Assembly (NCBI RefSeq): GCF_000513275.1
Contig: NZ_CBVJ010000027.1
Location: 62,001 to 126,000, forward strand
DNA length: 64,000 bases
Direction of reading: 5' to 3'
From: Paenibacillus gorillae
Lineage (GTDB): Bacteria > Bacillota > Bacilli > Paenibacillales > Paenibacillaceae
Shown here: piece by piece, positions 19,059 through 27,938 of the stretch
How positions within the stretch are numbered: position 1 is the stretch's first letter
Layout: each line of letters begins with the position of its first letter
Program-made: the position numbers and the translations under genes
Notes under the pieces: model-generated
What the model was told of the DNA's origin: nothing
What the model saw: only the letters and a program-made list of their open reading frames with translations
The model's database searches: none

Positions 19059-20207
19059 ATGTCAAGCACACTCAAAATTTACATTTTGGCAATTCTTAGC
19101 TTTCTTGTAGGTACTTCCGAATATGTAATCGCAGGAATTCTTGATCGGATTGCCGTATCGACAGGGGTTTCTCTTGTCGCAGCTGGACAGTTGATAACGG
19201 TTTTCTCGCTGGCTTATGCCTTTGGCACACCGCTTGTGATGGTAATGACAGCGAGGATGGAGCGTAAAAGGCTGCTTCTCTTCGCGATCGGATTTTTTGT
19301 TCTAAGCAATGCTCTGGCTTATTTTTTGCCAGGTATTGCACTGCTGAATGCTTCTCGAATTCTAATGGGGATCAGCGCCGGTGTGGTCGTAGTCGTATCG
19401 ATGACCATTGCGACGAAGGTCGCCCGGCCAGGGAAGGAAGGAAGCGCACTGGCAGCAGTATTGATGGGCTTCACCGCTTCTTTGATATTCGGGGTCCCTC
19501 TGGGCAGGATTATGGCTACCGCTTATGAATGGAAGGCTGTATTCGGAGTTATTGCTTTGCTTGGTTTTGCAGCCATCTTTCTAATTGCGCTGCTCATTCC
19601 ACGCGTGGAAAGGGAAGAGGTCGTTTCCTTGCGGCAGCAGCTTGCGTTGCTGAAGCGGCCTAGAGTGCTGATTGTTCTATACGTGACGTTCTTCTGGATC
19701 ATCGGCTATTCGATCTTTTACTCTTACATTACGCCGTTCCTGTTGACGCAAGCTGGCATGAGTGATGAGGCCCTTAACACGATATTGTTCGTAATTGGTT
19801 TAGCCAGCTTGATCGGCTCCCGCTCTGGCGGTTATGCGACGGATAAATGGGGACTTCACCGTGTGCTTATAATCGGACTAGTGCTGAATGGCATTGCGTT
19901 AGTTCTGATAGCGCTTGGCACACATGCTCCGGTAATGCTGATTGCCATGCTGGTTCTGTGGTCGATCGCTGTCTGGTCTTTGGGACCGCCGCAGCAGCTG
20001 CATGTCATAACGATCGCTCCCGAATCGACGGGGATTATGTTGAGCTTGAACAGTATGATCCTTCAGCTGGCGATGGCAGCCGGTGCAGGTGCAGGCGGTC
20101 TGGTCGTTGAACGAATCTCATTATCTTCGATCACCTGGTTCGCCGCCGCAGCCATAGCTTTGGCGTTCGGTGCAGTACAATTGTCAAGGCGAAAGAGCAG
20201 TCAATAA
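19059..20207 (+). CDS. MFS transporter (AraJ/YdhP-like efflux permease)
   Basis: It has 12 hydrophobic segments over 382 aa. The start chosen is ATG 19059 (MSSTLKIYILAIL) with AGGAAAGGA upstream; the frame extends to 18978, overlapping the SDR gene, but without a ribosome site there. The loop RMERKRLLLF and the motif-A-like GGYATDKWG place it among sugar/drug efflux MFS proteins related to AraJ. It is in the same direction as the SDR gene, 64 bp after its stop, so co-expression is likely. Substrate unknown. Confidence 0.85.
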   Translation: MSSTLKIYILAILSFLVGTSEYVIAGILDRIAVSTGVSLVAAGQLITVFSLAYAFGTPLVMVMTARMERKRLLLFAIGFFVLSNALAYFLPGIALLNASRILMGISAGVVVVVSMTIATKVARPGKEGSALAAVLMGFTASLIFGVPLGRIMATAYEWKAVFGVIALLGFAAIFLIALLIPRVEREEVVSLRQQLALLKRPRVLIVLYVTFFWIIGYSIFYSYITPFLLTQAGMSDEALNTILFVIGLASLIGSRSGGYATDKWGLHRVLIIGLVLNGIALVLIALGTHAPVMLIAMLVLWSIAVWSLGPPQQLHVITIAPESTGIMLSLNSMILQLAMAAGAGAGGLVVERISLSSITWFAAAAIALAFGAVQLSRRKSSQ

Positions 20208-20233
20208 TCTCGCTGGCAAGGTAGACGAAGAGA

Positions 20234-20278
20234 ACCGTCCTCTAGATGGCTAAAGACCATTTAGAGGGCGGTTTTTTT
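20234..20278 (+). terminator. Intrinsic terminator
   Basis: A 16-bp stem (20234-20249 with 20257-20272, including G-T pairs) is followed by a T-run to 20278. It lies between the MFS gene and a convergent AraC gene. Confidence 0.9.
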
Positions 20279-20284
20279 ATATAG

Positions 20285-21250
20285 TTATGGCAACAGCAGC
20301 TTGTCAGCAATTGCGGATTCATGAGTACCTTCCTTAGCACGGAGGCCAATAGCGCGAATGTCCTTTAGCGGCGGCAGTCCGTAGAAGCGTTTGTATTCGC
20401 GGTTGAACTGCGTAATACTTTCATAGCCGACCTCGAAGGCCGCTGAAGTGACATCAATATCGTCTGTAAGCAAAATTCTGCGTGCTTCCTGAAGCCGGAG
20501 CTGCTTCTGATACTGAATTGGACTCAGTGTAGTAACAGCTTTAAATTTATGATGCAAGGTAGAAGGGCTCATGCCGCCTGCTTGGGCAATCTCCTCTATC
20601 GTAAGGGTACGTAAATAATTTAATTTAACATAATGGATCGCCTTGCTGATGCCTGCCGCATCATGATGCAGCAGCATATTGTTGTAAAAGCGGACACCAC
20701 CCTCGTCAGTCAGCAGCCGGTAAATCAGCTCCCGCTTGACGCCTGCTGCAAGAAAAGCAGCCGCTTCACGATCTGCGTCCAGATGAAGCAGCCTCTCTAA
20801 CACATGCAATACTTCAAGTCCTGTCTTTCCAATAAACGCGCCTTCTGTAAGTTGATTCTCATCCAAGGCTGCCAGCTTGGCCTCCAGAGCTGCGGAAGCA
20901 ATCTCGTCAGTTGAAAAGGTAATCCGGATTGCAATATAGGGCGCTTCTTTTGAAGCATCGGATATCTGGCCTTTGATCGGCATATCAAGATTGGATGCAA
21001 TATAATCCCCGGCTCCGTAATTATAGGTGTTGTTGCGCACAATGACAGTTTTTTTGCCTTGAAGAACTACACAAATCCCTGGAGTGAAAAAACCGTATTG
21101 TACCGTCGTTGGATGATCTGATTTCAGCAGTGAAACAAACGGAATGTCGGTCTCGCATATGCCGCCGGAATAGGAGTAAGCCTCGCATTGGTGCAGCATC
21201 CGCTGTAATACATCTGAGAAGTCCTTGGCAGGATTGGGCAAAAATATCAT
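20285..21250 (-). CDS. AraC family regulator (AraC_N type)
   Basis: This is a second AraC_N-type regulator with the same layout as the one at 17150-18085: PGICVVLQGKK in the effector domain and HTH units LTIEEIAQAGGMSPSTLHHKFK and AFEVGYESITQFNREYKRFYG. The ATG at 21250 directly abuts AGAGAGG, so the in-frame TTG at 21241 is better spaced. The frame is open up to 21295 without a ribosome site. It is divergent from an SDR gene at 21432, the likely target. Confidence 0.87.
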   Translation of the reverse strand: MIFLPNPAKDFSDVLQRMLHQCEAYSYSGGICETDIPFVSLLKSDHPTTVQYGFFTPGICVVLQGKKTVIVRNNTYNYGAGDYIASNLDMPIKGQISDASKEAPYIAIRITFSTDEIASAALEAKLAALDENQLTEGAFIGKTGLEVLHVLERLLHLDADREAAAFLAAGVKRELIYRLLTDEGGVRFYNNMLLHHDAAGISKAIHYVKLNYLRTLTIEEIAQAGGMSPSTLHHKFKAVTTLSPIQYQKQLRLQEARRILLTDDIDVTSAAFEVGYESITQFNREYKRFYGLPPLKDIRAIGLRAKEGTHESAIADKLLLP

Positions 21251-21431
21251 CCTCTCTTTAGACCGGTGTGGGCAATTAATATATCGCAATGGCATCCAAT
21301 TATTATACTCGGAGTTTTAGGCAATAATCAGGCATGATCCGACTATTTCCTCCATTATAAATTCTTTATAATACAAGACACAAGGCCGCTTGATTGAGGT
21401 CTTCCAAACCACATTATAGGGAGCGGATTAC

Positions 21432-22262
21432 ATGTCAAAAGTATGGTTAATTACCGGCAGCGGAAGCGGGCTGGGCCGAAGTATTGCAGAAGCTGCACTT
21501 GCCAAAGGTGAACGTGTAGTCGCAACGGCCCGTAATATCGAACAACTGGATGATTTGGTAAAGCAATATGGTGATCAGATCCGTACGTTTACGCTGGATG
21601 TGACGGTGGAGGAAGCGGCACAAGCCGCAGTACAACTTGCTCTGGATGCTTTTGGACGGCTTGATGTCTTGGTCAACAATGCAGGCTATGGTGATATCCG
21701 CCCCTTCGAAGAAACCAGCTCCGAGGATTTCAAGAGGCTGATGGATACCTGTTTTTACGGTGTTGTATATCTAACGCGTGCGGCATTGCCTATTATGCGT
21801 CAGCAGCGCAGCGGGCATATCCTTCAGATCTCTTCGGTCGGCGGCCGGTTAGCAACTCCGGGAAGTGCGGCTTATCATGCAGCAAAATGGGCGATTGGCG
21901 GCTTTACAGAAGCGCTGGCTATGGAAACGGCCCATCTCGGTGTGAAGATTAGTGCACTTGAGCCTGGAGGGATGCGGACGAACTGGGTCAATCGCGCGAT
22001 CAATAACGAGCCTCAGCTGCATCCGGATTATGAAGCGTCAGTAGGCCAGTTGCTCAAAATGATGAATGGCTTGCAGGGCAATGAAAAAGGTGATCCGGTA
22101 AAGGTGGCGGAGGTTGTCCTTCAGCTGGCTTATGCCGATGAGCTTCCTGCACATTTGCTGCTTGGTAAAGATGCTGTACAAGGTGCTCAGATGGCTGAAA
22201 AACAGCGCGCTGCTGATGCTGAACGCTGGCATGAAGTTAGTCTCTCAACAGAATATGAGTGA
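21432..22262 (+). CDS. Short-chain dehydrogenase/reductase
   Basis: This 276-aa SDR has TGSGSGLG (residues 8-15), NNAGYG, the catalytic SSVGG...YHAAKWA, and EPGGMRTNW. These features are typical of the classical SDR subgroup that includes retinol/ketoreductase-like enzymes. ATG 21432 follows GGGAGCGGATTAC. It is controlled, by position, by the divergent AraC gene. A weak hairpin follows. Substrate unknown. Confidence 0.88.
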   Translation: MSKVWLITGSGSGLGRSIAEAALAKGERVVATARNIEQLDDLVKQYGDQIRTFTLDVTVEEAAQAAVQLALDAFGRLDVLVNNAGYGDIRPFEETSSEDFKRLMDTCFYGVVYLTRAALPIMRQQRSGHILQISSVGGRLATPGSAAYHAAKWAIGGFTEALAMETAHLGVKISALEPGGMRTNWVNRAINNEPQLHPDYEASVGQLLKMMNGLQGNEKGDPVKVAEVVLQLAYADELPAHLLLGKDAVQGAQMAEKQRAADAERWHEVSLSTEYE

Positions 22263-22290
22263 TTGCAGTTGAATCAATTATGATAAAAGA

Positions 22291-22319
22291 GGGCGCCGAA
22301 CCGCTAAGGATCGGCGTCC
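22291..22319 (+). terminator. Probable terminator
   Basis: GGGCGCCGA (22291-22299) pairs with TCGGCGTCC (22311-22319) with one G-T pair. The following TTATTGTT is only partly T-rich. Confidence 0.5.
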
Positions 22320-22563
22320 TTATTGTTACTATTTCCAGTTTAAAGGAGCGGATTAGATATGTCGTTTTAAAAAAAAGCATTTGCAAATTAATGATGAACC
22401 GTCTATTATGGATAAAAGAGATCCTTAATGATTGTAATATTGAAAAGGAGGAGATCGAGAGTACGGCAAATGGATAGAGGCAGTTCAGATGTCTGTTCCG
22501 ATAGCAGTATATTTTTTTAGATTAATTATGGATATAAAAGATCTATGGAGGTGCAATTAGAAA

Positions 22564-23481
22564 ATGGAAAAACAACTTTTCGATGTGACAATAATTGGCG
22601 GTGGACCAGCAGGGTTGAACGCTGCTCTGGTACTGGGGAGAGCAAGGAAAAAGGTTGCTTTAATCGATGATAGCCGTCATCGCAATGCGGTGACTAAGGC
22701 GGTCCATGGTTTTCTTACACGAGACGGAATTAGTCCGATTGAATTTCGGCGAATTGCAAAGGAAGAGATCAGTGCGTATCCTTCCGTGTCATTCGTGCCC
22801 GATACGGCGGTGTCGATTACGGGAAGCGACGGTCATTTTCAAGTGGAGACGGGGCAAGGAGAAGCTTTTATAAGCAAAAAAGTGCTGTTTACCGTCGGTA
22901 TGAAAGATCAGCCGCTGAGCATTCCGGGACTGGCAGAGGTATACGGAAAGAGTGCTTTCGTCTGTCCGTACTGCGACGGCTGGGAGCTGAGGGATCAGCA
23001 GCTTGTCATCATTAATAAAGGTCCTGAGCTTATGCATTTCGCTCCTGTTATATCCGGATGGACGAACCGATTTATCATCTGTACGAATGGACCTGATGAA
23101 CTGACAGATGCTCATCGGGAAGAGCTCAAGCAGCATCATGTGCCTCTATACGACTCGCCAATCCGGCAAATTGATTCCAATGATGGGATCGTTCAGCAAG
23201 TAGTTCTTGAAGACGGCACGATCATTCCGTGCAGAGGGATCTTTTTCAAACCGGATCTGGTTACAGGATCGGACTTGCCGCAAAGGATTGGATGCGAAAT
23301 GACAGAATGGGGTGCTGTCGTCATCGATGAATTCGGAAAAACGAGCATTCCGGGCGTCTATGGCGCTGGTGATGCCGCATCGCGAATGCATCAGGCTATA
23401 GCAGCCGCTTCGACGGGAGCCTTTGCTGCCGCAGTCATTAACAATGAGCTCAATGCAGAAGCCTGGGGGAACAACCGATGA
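22564..23481 (+). CDS. Thioredoxin-reductase-like FAD/NAD(P) oxidoreductase
   Basis: This 305-aa flavoprotein has the FAD motif IIGGGPAGLNAA (residues 10-21), a redox CPYC pair (in FVCPYCDGWEL, about 133-143) and a C-terminal GVYGAGDAA FAD block. It is related to thioredoxin reductases. The usual GxGxxA NADPH motif after CPYC is weak (VIINKGPELMHFAPVIS). ATG 22564 follows GGAGGTGCAATTAGAAA. Its last bases overlap the start of a DHA2 efflux gene (ATGA), so the two are translationally coupled. This suggests a joint role in redox-linked drug tolerance or biosynthesis. Confidence 0.82.
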   Translation: MEKQLFDVTIIGGGPAGLNAALVLGRARKKVALIDDSRHRNAVTKAVHGFLTRDGISPIEFRRIAKEEISAYPSVSFVPDTAVSITGSDGHFQVETGQGEAFISKKVLFTVGMKDQPLSIPGLAEVYGKSAFVCPYCDGWELRDQQLVIINKGPELMHFAPVISGWTNRFIICTNGPDELTDAHREELKQHHVPLYDSPIRQIDSNDGIVQQVVLEDGTIIPCRGIFFKPDLVTGSDLPQRIGCEMTEWGAVVIDEFGKTSIPGVYGAGDAASRMHQAIAAASTGAFAAAVINNELNAEAWGNNR

Positions 23482-24914
23482 TCGATTTAAATCATATGAA
23501 GCGCGGTCCGATTATGTTTGCTCTTATAGTAGGCATGTTCGTCGCCGCGTTGAACGAAACGCTAATGGGCAATGCCCTTCCCGAATTGATGAAATCCTTT
23601 GACGTAACTGCGGCAACAGCTCAGTGGCTTTCGACTGCTTATATGCTCGTCGTTGGCGTACTGGTCCCAGTTACAGCAATTTTGCAGCAATGGTTCACAA
23701 CCAGACAAATTTTTCTGTCGGCGATGGGACTGTTCTTTGTTGGTACAGCTACTTCGGCATTTTCACCTGAGTTCAGTGTATTGCTGATTGGCCGAATTAT
23801 TCAAGCGATAGGAACAGGCATGCTGCTGCCACTTGTCATGAACGTCATTATGACCATCTATCCGCCGGAAAAGCGGGGAGGCGCAATGGGGATGTTAGGG
23901 CTTGTCGTCATGTTCGCACCGGCAATTGGACCAACGATATCCGGTTTAATTGTGGACGGCCTTTCATGGCGCTGGCTGTTTTATCTCGTAATGCCATTTG
24001 CACTGCTCTCCATAATTATTGGAGCTGCTGTGTTGAAGAATGTGTCGGAAGTGACCAGACCTCGAGTGGACTTTTTATCCATCGTTTTGTCGACAATCGG
24101 TTTCGGCGGAATCGTCTATGGGTTCAGCAGTGCGGGTGAACATGGCTGGTCAGAGGCGGAAGTCATCTGGACGATCGCTGCGGGCGGAATTTCCTTATTA
24201 CTGTTCATTTGGAGACAGCTATCGTTAAAACAGCCTGTCATGGATTTACGTGCGTTTCGGTATCCGACGTTTGCGCTTGTCGCGGTACTGCTGTTTGTGT
24301 TGATGATGACTTTCTTCTCATCGGCGATCATGCTTCCGATGTTCATGCAGGGTGTACTCATGGTAACAGCCTTCAAGTCAGGTTTAATTCTTCTTCCTGG
24401 CGGAATTGTGAACGGCTTCATGGCTCCGGTCTCAGGCAAGCTGTTTGATAAGTTTGGACCTCGTGTACTTGTCATCCCAGGGCTGGCCATTGCTGTCATC
24501 TCATTGTGGCAATTTACCCGGTTTGACGATTCGACGAGCACGGGCTTTCTCGTTGCCGTTCATATTGCACTAATGATTGGTATCGCGTTAGTGATGATGC
24601 CTGCACAGACAGCCGGGCTCAACCAGTTGCCAAGCCATCTGCATCCCCACGGGACAGCAATCTTGAATACGCTGCAGCAGGTGGCGGGCGCAATCGGTAC
24701 TGCCCTGTACATTAGCATCATGTCTGGCGGACAGAAGCAGTACTTAAGCGGAGCGAGCGATCCGCAGGCTCCAGGGGAAATCGTCAAAGGACTCGCAGCC
24801 GGTATTAACAACGCGTTCTGGTTCGGCGTTATCATTGCGTTTGTTGCACTTGTACTCGGTATCTTTATTCGTAAAGAGAAATCACCAGAGCATGAGCAGC
24901 AGGCAGCTGGATAA
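23478..24914 (+). CDS. DHA2 family MFS multidrug transporter (EmrB/QacA type)
   Basis: This 478-aa protein has about 14 hydrophobic segments. The opening AALNETLMGNALPELMKSF and LIGRIIQAIGTGMLLPLVMNVI (motif C region) and FAPAIGPTISGLIVD are typical of the DHA2 drug:proton antiporters. It starts at ATG 23478, overlapping the stop of the flavoprotein gene by four bases. The drug range cannot be inferred. The next gene, a DsbA-like oxidoreductase, starts 56 bp later and could share the transcript. Confidence 0.9.
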   Translation: MIDLNHMKRGPIMFALIVGMFVAALNETLMGNALPELMKSFDVTAATAQWLSTAYMLVVGVLVPVTAILQQWFTTRQIFLSAMGLFFVGTATSAFSPEFSVLLIGRIIQAIGTGMLLPLVMNVIMTIYPPEKRGGAMGMLGLVVMFAPAIGPTISGLIVDGLSWRWLFYLVMPFALLSIIIGAAVLKNVSEVTRPRVDFLSIVLSTIGFGGIVYGFSSAGEHGWSEAEVIWTIAAGGISLLLFIWRQLSLKQPVMDLRAFRYPTFALVAVLLFVLMMTFFSSAIMLPMFMQGVLMVTAFKSGLILLPGGIVNGFMAPVSGKLFDKFGPRVLVIPGLAIAVISLWQFTRFDDSTSTGFLVAVHIALMIGIALVMMPAQTAGLNQLPSHLHPHGTAILNTLQQVAGAIGTALYISIMSGGQKQYLSGASDPQAPGEIVKGLAAGINNAFWFGVIIAFVALVLGIFIRKEKSPEHEQQAAG

Positions 24915-24970
24915 ATTCATTCGAGCGTTTTACCTTGAAAGATCATTAATGAATTGGGGAGAACTGAACT

Positions 24971-25684
24971 ATGAGAATCGATGTTTGGTCGGATTTTGGA
25001 TGTCCCTTTTGCGTCATTGGCAAGAGAAAGCTGGAGAACGCTCTTGGCATGTTTGCAATGAGGGATAAAGTAGAAGTTGTATACCGGAGTTATCAGCTTG
25101 ATCCACATGCTCAGAATAGAACGCTGACTGCCGAGCAGCTTGCCCGAGAAAAGGGAATGACCGTCGAGAACTTGAAAATCAAGCAAGCACAAGTAGCTGA
25201 AATGATTAAACGTGAAGCTGGACTGGATGTCAGCTATGATACCGTTATTATCGCCAACACCTTCGACGGTCATCGGTTGGTTCATTTCGGGGCTGAAGCT
25301 GGAAAGGGAGCTGAGCTAACTGAACGCCTTATTCGCGCGTATCTATCACAATCAATGAATATTGCTGACCGCAATGTACTTGCTTCCATCGGCAGTGAGG
25401 CGGGGCTTCATGAAGAGGGAATTGCGGAAATGCTTGAATCTGATGCCTATAAAGATGCAGTGAAAGCGGACTTTGCAGAGGCGAAAATGCTGAAAATTAC
25501 AAGCGTACCTACCTTTGTATTTAATAACAATTACGCTATCTCAGGCGCTCAGTCGGAGGAAGTGTTTTTGAATGCTCTGAATTCGGTCTGGGAGGAAGAA
25601 AACAAGCTTCAGAGCCTGAAGTTGGAGGGGCAGTCACAAGGTGATGATAGCTGCGCTGACGGGACCTGCAATGTGATGAAGTAG
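24971..25684 (+). CDS. DsbA family oxidoreductase, FrnE-like
   Basis: This 237-aa cytosolic thioredoxin-fold protein has CPFC (residues 11-14), the cis-proline loop SVPTFVFN, and SGAQ near the end. This is the layout of FrnE-type disulfide oxidoreductases, first known from polyketide clusters and later from oxidative-stress tolerance. An extra C-terminal tail carries a second cysteine pair (CADGTC). ATG 24971 follows GGGGAGAACTGAACT. It lies downstream of the flavoprotein and pump, consistent with a thiol/redox stress unit. Confidence 0.85.
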   Translation: MRIDVWSDFGCPFCVIGKRKLENALGMFAMRDKVEVVYRSYQLDPHAQNRTLTAEQLAREKGMTVENLKIKQAQVAEMIKREAGLDVSYDTVIIANTFDGHRLVHFGAEAGKGAELTERLIRAYLSQSMNIADRNVLASIGSEAGLHEEGIAEMLESDAYKDAVKADFAEAKMLKITSVPTFVFNNNYAISGAQSEEVFLNALNSVWEEENKLQSLKLEGQSQGDDSCADGTCNVMK

Positions 25685-25712
25685 GCATCATTGTTATGAG
25701 AGTGCAGCAGCA

Positions 25713-25740
25713 TTGAATCTTACTTCAATTGAGCTATAAT
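25713..25740 (+). promoter_or_regulatory. Promoter of the GNAT gene
   Basis: TTGAAT (25713-25718) and TATAAT (25735-25740) are 16 bp apart, about 50 bp before the ATG. Confidence 0.55.
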
Positions 25741-25788
25741 AAATGGACGGCATTAGATTAATAAACAAGTAAGGAGTGTCTTCCACTT

Positions 25789-26337
25789 ATGAAAAATGAC
25801 TTTACTATAATAAATCCGAATATCAATGGCGATTACACGGTCAGTGTTGCTAAGGATGAAGAAGCAGCTGAAGTGATGTCTTTGCTGCTGGAAACAGCAA
25901 AGTGGCTGCAAAGTATAGGATCTCAGCAGTGGAGCGGGCTGCTGCATGGGAATGACTCTCATGATACGGTAGGTTCAATCAAACAAGAAGAAGTGTTTGT
26001 GTGCAAGCATAACAATGAGATTGTGGGTGTTGTCATACTGAAACGTCAGCCTAGCGCTTGGGATTCTGAGCTATGGGGAAGTAAAGCTTATGCAGATGAT
26101 GGAGCCGTTTACTTGCATCGATTGACGATTAGCCGGAAGCAGGCAAATGCAGGACTGGGAGCTGCTCTGCTCAATTGGTGCGATTCAGCTGTAAGCTTCA
26201 AGGAGAAAAAGGTGATGCGCTTAGACTGTATCGCCAGCAATCCTAAATTATTTGCCTTTTATGAAGGTAACGGGTATGAATACATGGGGCAAGAAGGTGA
26301 CTTCAAGCTATTCCAGAAGGGCTTGTTGAATTCCTAA
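25789..26337 (+). CDS. GNAT family N-acetyltransferase
   Basis: This 182-aa GNAT has an acetyl-CoA-binding stretch RLTISRKQANAGLGAALLNW (residues about 116-135, R/Q-x-x-G-x-A pattern) and the C-terminal N-P-K-L-F-A-F-Y-E-G-N-G-Y block. ATG 25789 follows AAGGAGTG. It is monocistronic, between a clear promoter and a terminator. The acetyl acceptor is unknown. Confidence 0.85.
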   Translation: MKNDFTIINPNINGDYTVSVAKDEEAAEVMSLLLETAKWLQSIGSQQWSGLLHGNDSHDTVGSIKQEEVFVCKHNNEIVGVVILKRQPSAWDSELWGSKAYADDGAVYLHRLTISRKQANAGLGAALLNWCDSAVSFKEKKVMRLDCIASNPKLFAFYEGNGYEYMGQEGDFKLFQKGLLNS

Positions 26338-26345
26338 ACGATTGA

Positions 26346-26375
26346 ATGGCAGCCGGTAATGGCTGTCATTTTTTT
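26346..26375 (+). terminator. Intrinsic terminator
   Basis: ATGGCAGCC (26346-26354) pairs perfectly with GGCTGTCAT (26361-26369) allowing one G-T pair, and a T-run follows. Confidence 0.9.
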
Positions 26376-26498
26376 GTTAGGCTGCGAGGCGGATAGCTGG
26401 AGTGATAAAATAGAATGGACTCCTTGGGATATAGTGGTATAATCTCTATAGGGAACATTTGTTCCTGTGTCCGGAATTTTATGAAGGAGATGTTCACT

Positions 26499-26864
26499 AT
26501 GTTTAAAAAGTTGGAATGCGTATGTATCCATACTAATGAACTTGAAAAATCCCTTTCATTCTATACCTCTGTAGGTTTAACTGAAAACTGGAAGATCGAA
26601 CGGGAATTAGAGAATGGCATAACCTGGACCGTAATCGGTTTAAAATTTCCTCTGAAGGACAGCTCCGAGCTTGTACTAAGCAATCATCCCGAAATTAATT
26701 TTACAGAAGTCGAGATCTATGTTGAAGATGTTCGACAAGCCTACAATGAACTTCGTAAAAATGGAGAGATTCAATGGATTAAGACTCCCTTTGCAACCGA
26801 AACTGGGCATATTGCGGTTATGGAAGCTCCTGATAAAAATGTGTTTGTACTGGTTGGAAAATAA
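26499..26864 (+). CDS. VOC/glyoxalase family protein
   Basis: This is a 121-aa single vicinal-oxygen-chelate module. It has an N-terminal strand KLECVCIHTNELEKSLSFYTSVGL and a C-terminal GHIAVMEAPDKNVFVL, matching the glyoxalase/dioxygenase fold. The start is ATG 26499 with AAGGAG (26484-26489) nine bases upstream; the frame extends to 26415 without support. TATAAT at 26438-26443 is a candidate -10. Substrate unknown. Confidence 0.78.
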   Translation: MFKKLECVCIHTNELEKSLSFYTSVGLTENWKIERELENGITWTVIGLKFPLKDSSELVLSNHPEINFTEVEIYVEDVRQAYNELRKNGEIQWIKTPFATETGHIAVMEAPDKNVFVLVGK

Positions 26865-26868
26865 AAGG

Positions 26869-26898
26869 GGAGGCCGGAAAACCCGGCTTCCTTTTTTT
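26869..26898 (+). terminator. Intrinsic terminator
   Basis: GGAGGCCGG (26869-26877) pairs with CCGGCTTCC (26883-26891), followed by seven T. Confidence 0.88.
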
Positions 26899-26921
26899 AT
26901 GGATAGAAGATTGATACACCT

Positions 26922-27839
26922 TTAAAATGTGCCTCGATCTGCTGTTGCAATGGAAATGAAACCACGCATGTATGCTTCCAGATCATCTGCATCATGAGAG
27001 CAAAGTACAATATTGTTGGCAATTCGGACATCAATGACATCCACGACAGCTAATTCCCCTCGTTTGATAAATGGGCTAGCCACAAGAGAAGATACAAAGC
27101 TGACGCCATAACCGGCGACCACGGCCTGTATAATTTCATTAATGCCATTAAATTGTAGTTCGATTGATGGCGGGCTGACATTTTGAACGCTGCATACCTC
27201 AAGAAGCTTCTTACGAGTTGCACTGCCTTCCTCCCGCATAATGAAGGGCTCTTTCACCATATCTTCCAAAGAAATTTGCCTGTTCGCGTACTTGTGATTT
27301 GGCGCAGCCACAAACTTGAATTCATTTTGACATATATCTCTAAAATGCAGCTGATTTGCTATCTGATTAGTAATCTCGCTGCTTCCAAAGATTGCGATAT
27401 CCGACTCGTAATTCATTAATTTATCAAAGGCAGCTTGTGAATTCACGGTCGTAATTTCAACATCAACTTTCGGGTATCTTTGCTTGAATAGGGAAGCCCA
27501 CTTGGGAATTAGAAAGCTCGTGGCCAAGTAATTTCCAGAGATCCGAAGTTTTCCTTGCGGATGATGATGATAATCTTCAATCATGCTTCCAATTTGCTCT
27601 TCAAGGATAAATAGCTTTTCGGTCGGCTTCAACAGTTTTTGACCAAAGGGGGTCAGAACCAGTCTTCTTCCTTTTTTCTCGAATAATAGGATGTTGTATT
27701 GCTTTTCAAAGCTCCGAATTTGAGCAGAGATGGCGGGCTGACTAATATTCAGTCTCTTTGAGGCCTCCGTGACGCTGCCGGTCAGGGCAACGTTATAAAA
27801 TAACATTAATGCATGCAGATTGATCGTCAATTCAATCAC
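26922..27839 (-). CDS. LysR family transcription regulator
   Basis: This protein of about 305 aa has the LysR helix-turn-helix near the N-terminus (SVTEASKRLNISQPAISAQIRSFE) and an effector domain with FVAAPNHKYA and PFIMREEGSATRKKL. The GTG start at 27839 overlaps AGAAGG, so the in-frame TTG at 27830 (LTINLHALMLF) is the better-spaced start. It is divergent from a histidine phosphatase gene at 27939, the probable target. The motifs resemble CysB/CbbR-type effector domains, but no ligand can be named. Confidence 0.88.
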   Translation of the reverse strand: MIELTINLHALMLFYNVALTGSVTEASKRLNISQPAISAQIRSFEKQYNILLFEKKGRRLVLTPFGQKLLKPTEKLFILEEQIGSMIEDYHHHPQGKLRISGNYLATSFLIPKWASLFKQRYPKVDVEITTVNSQAAFDKLMNYESDIAIFGSSEITNQIANQLHFRDICQNEFKFVAAPNHKYANRQISLEDMVKEPFIMREEGSATRKKLLEVCSVQNVSPPSIELQFNGINEIIQAVVAGYGVSFVSSLVASPFIKRGELAVVDVIDVRIANNIVLCSHDADDLEAYMRGFISIATADRGTF

Positions 27840-27938
27840 CTTCTATATACTTTGTTTATGTGAAATAGAAAACTTATATTTTTATTTTATATATTAAGGA
27901 CGTATACTTCAAATACATCAAAAAAGGAGGACAACAGC

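Noticed and set aside
22320..22563. Possible small gene in the gap before the flavoprotein
   Set aside because: The frame 22259-22477 has no ribosome site and overlaps the SDR end and the terminator. Only AT-rich spacer with repeated TTATGGATAAAAGA-like words is seen.
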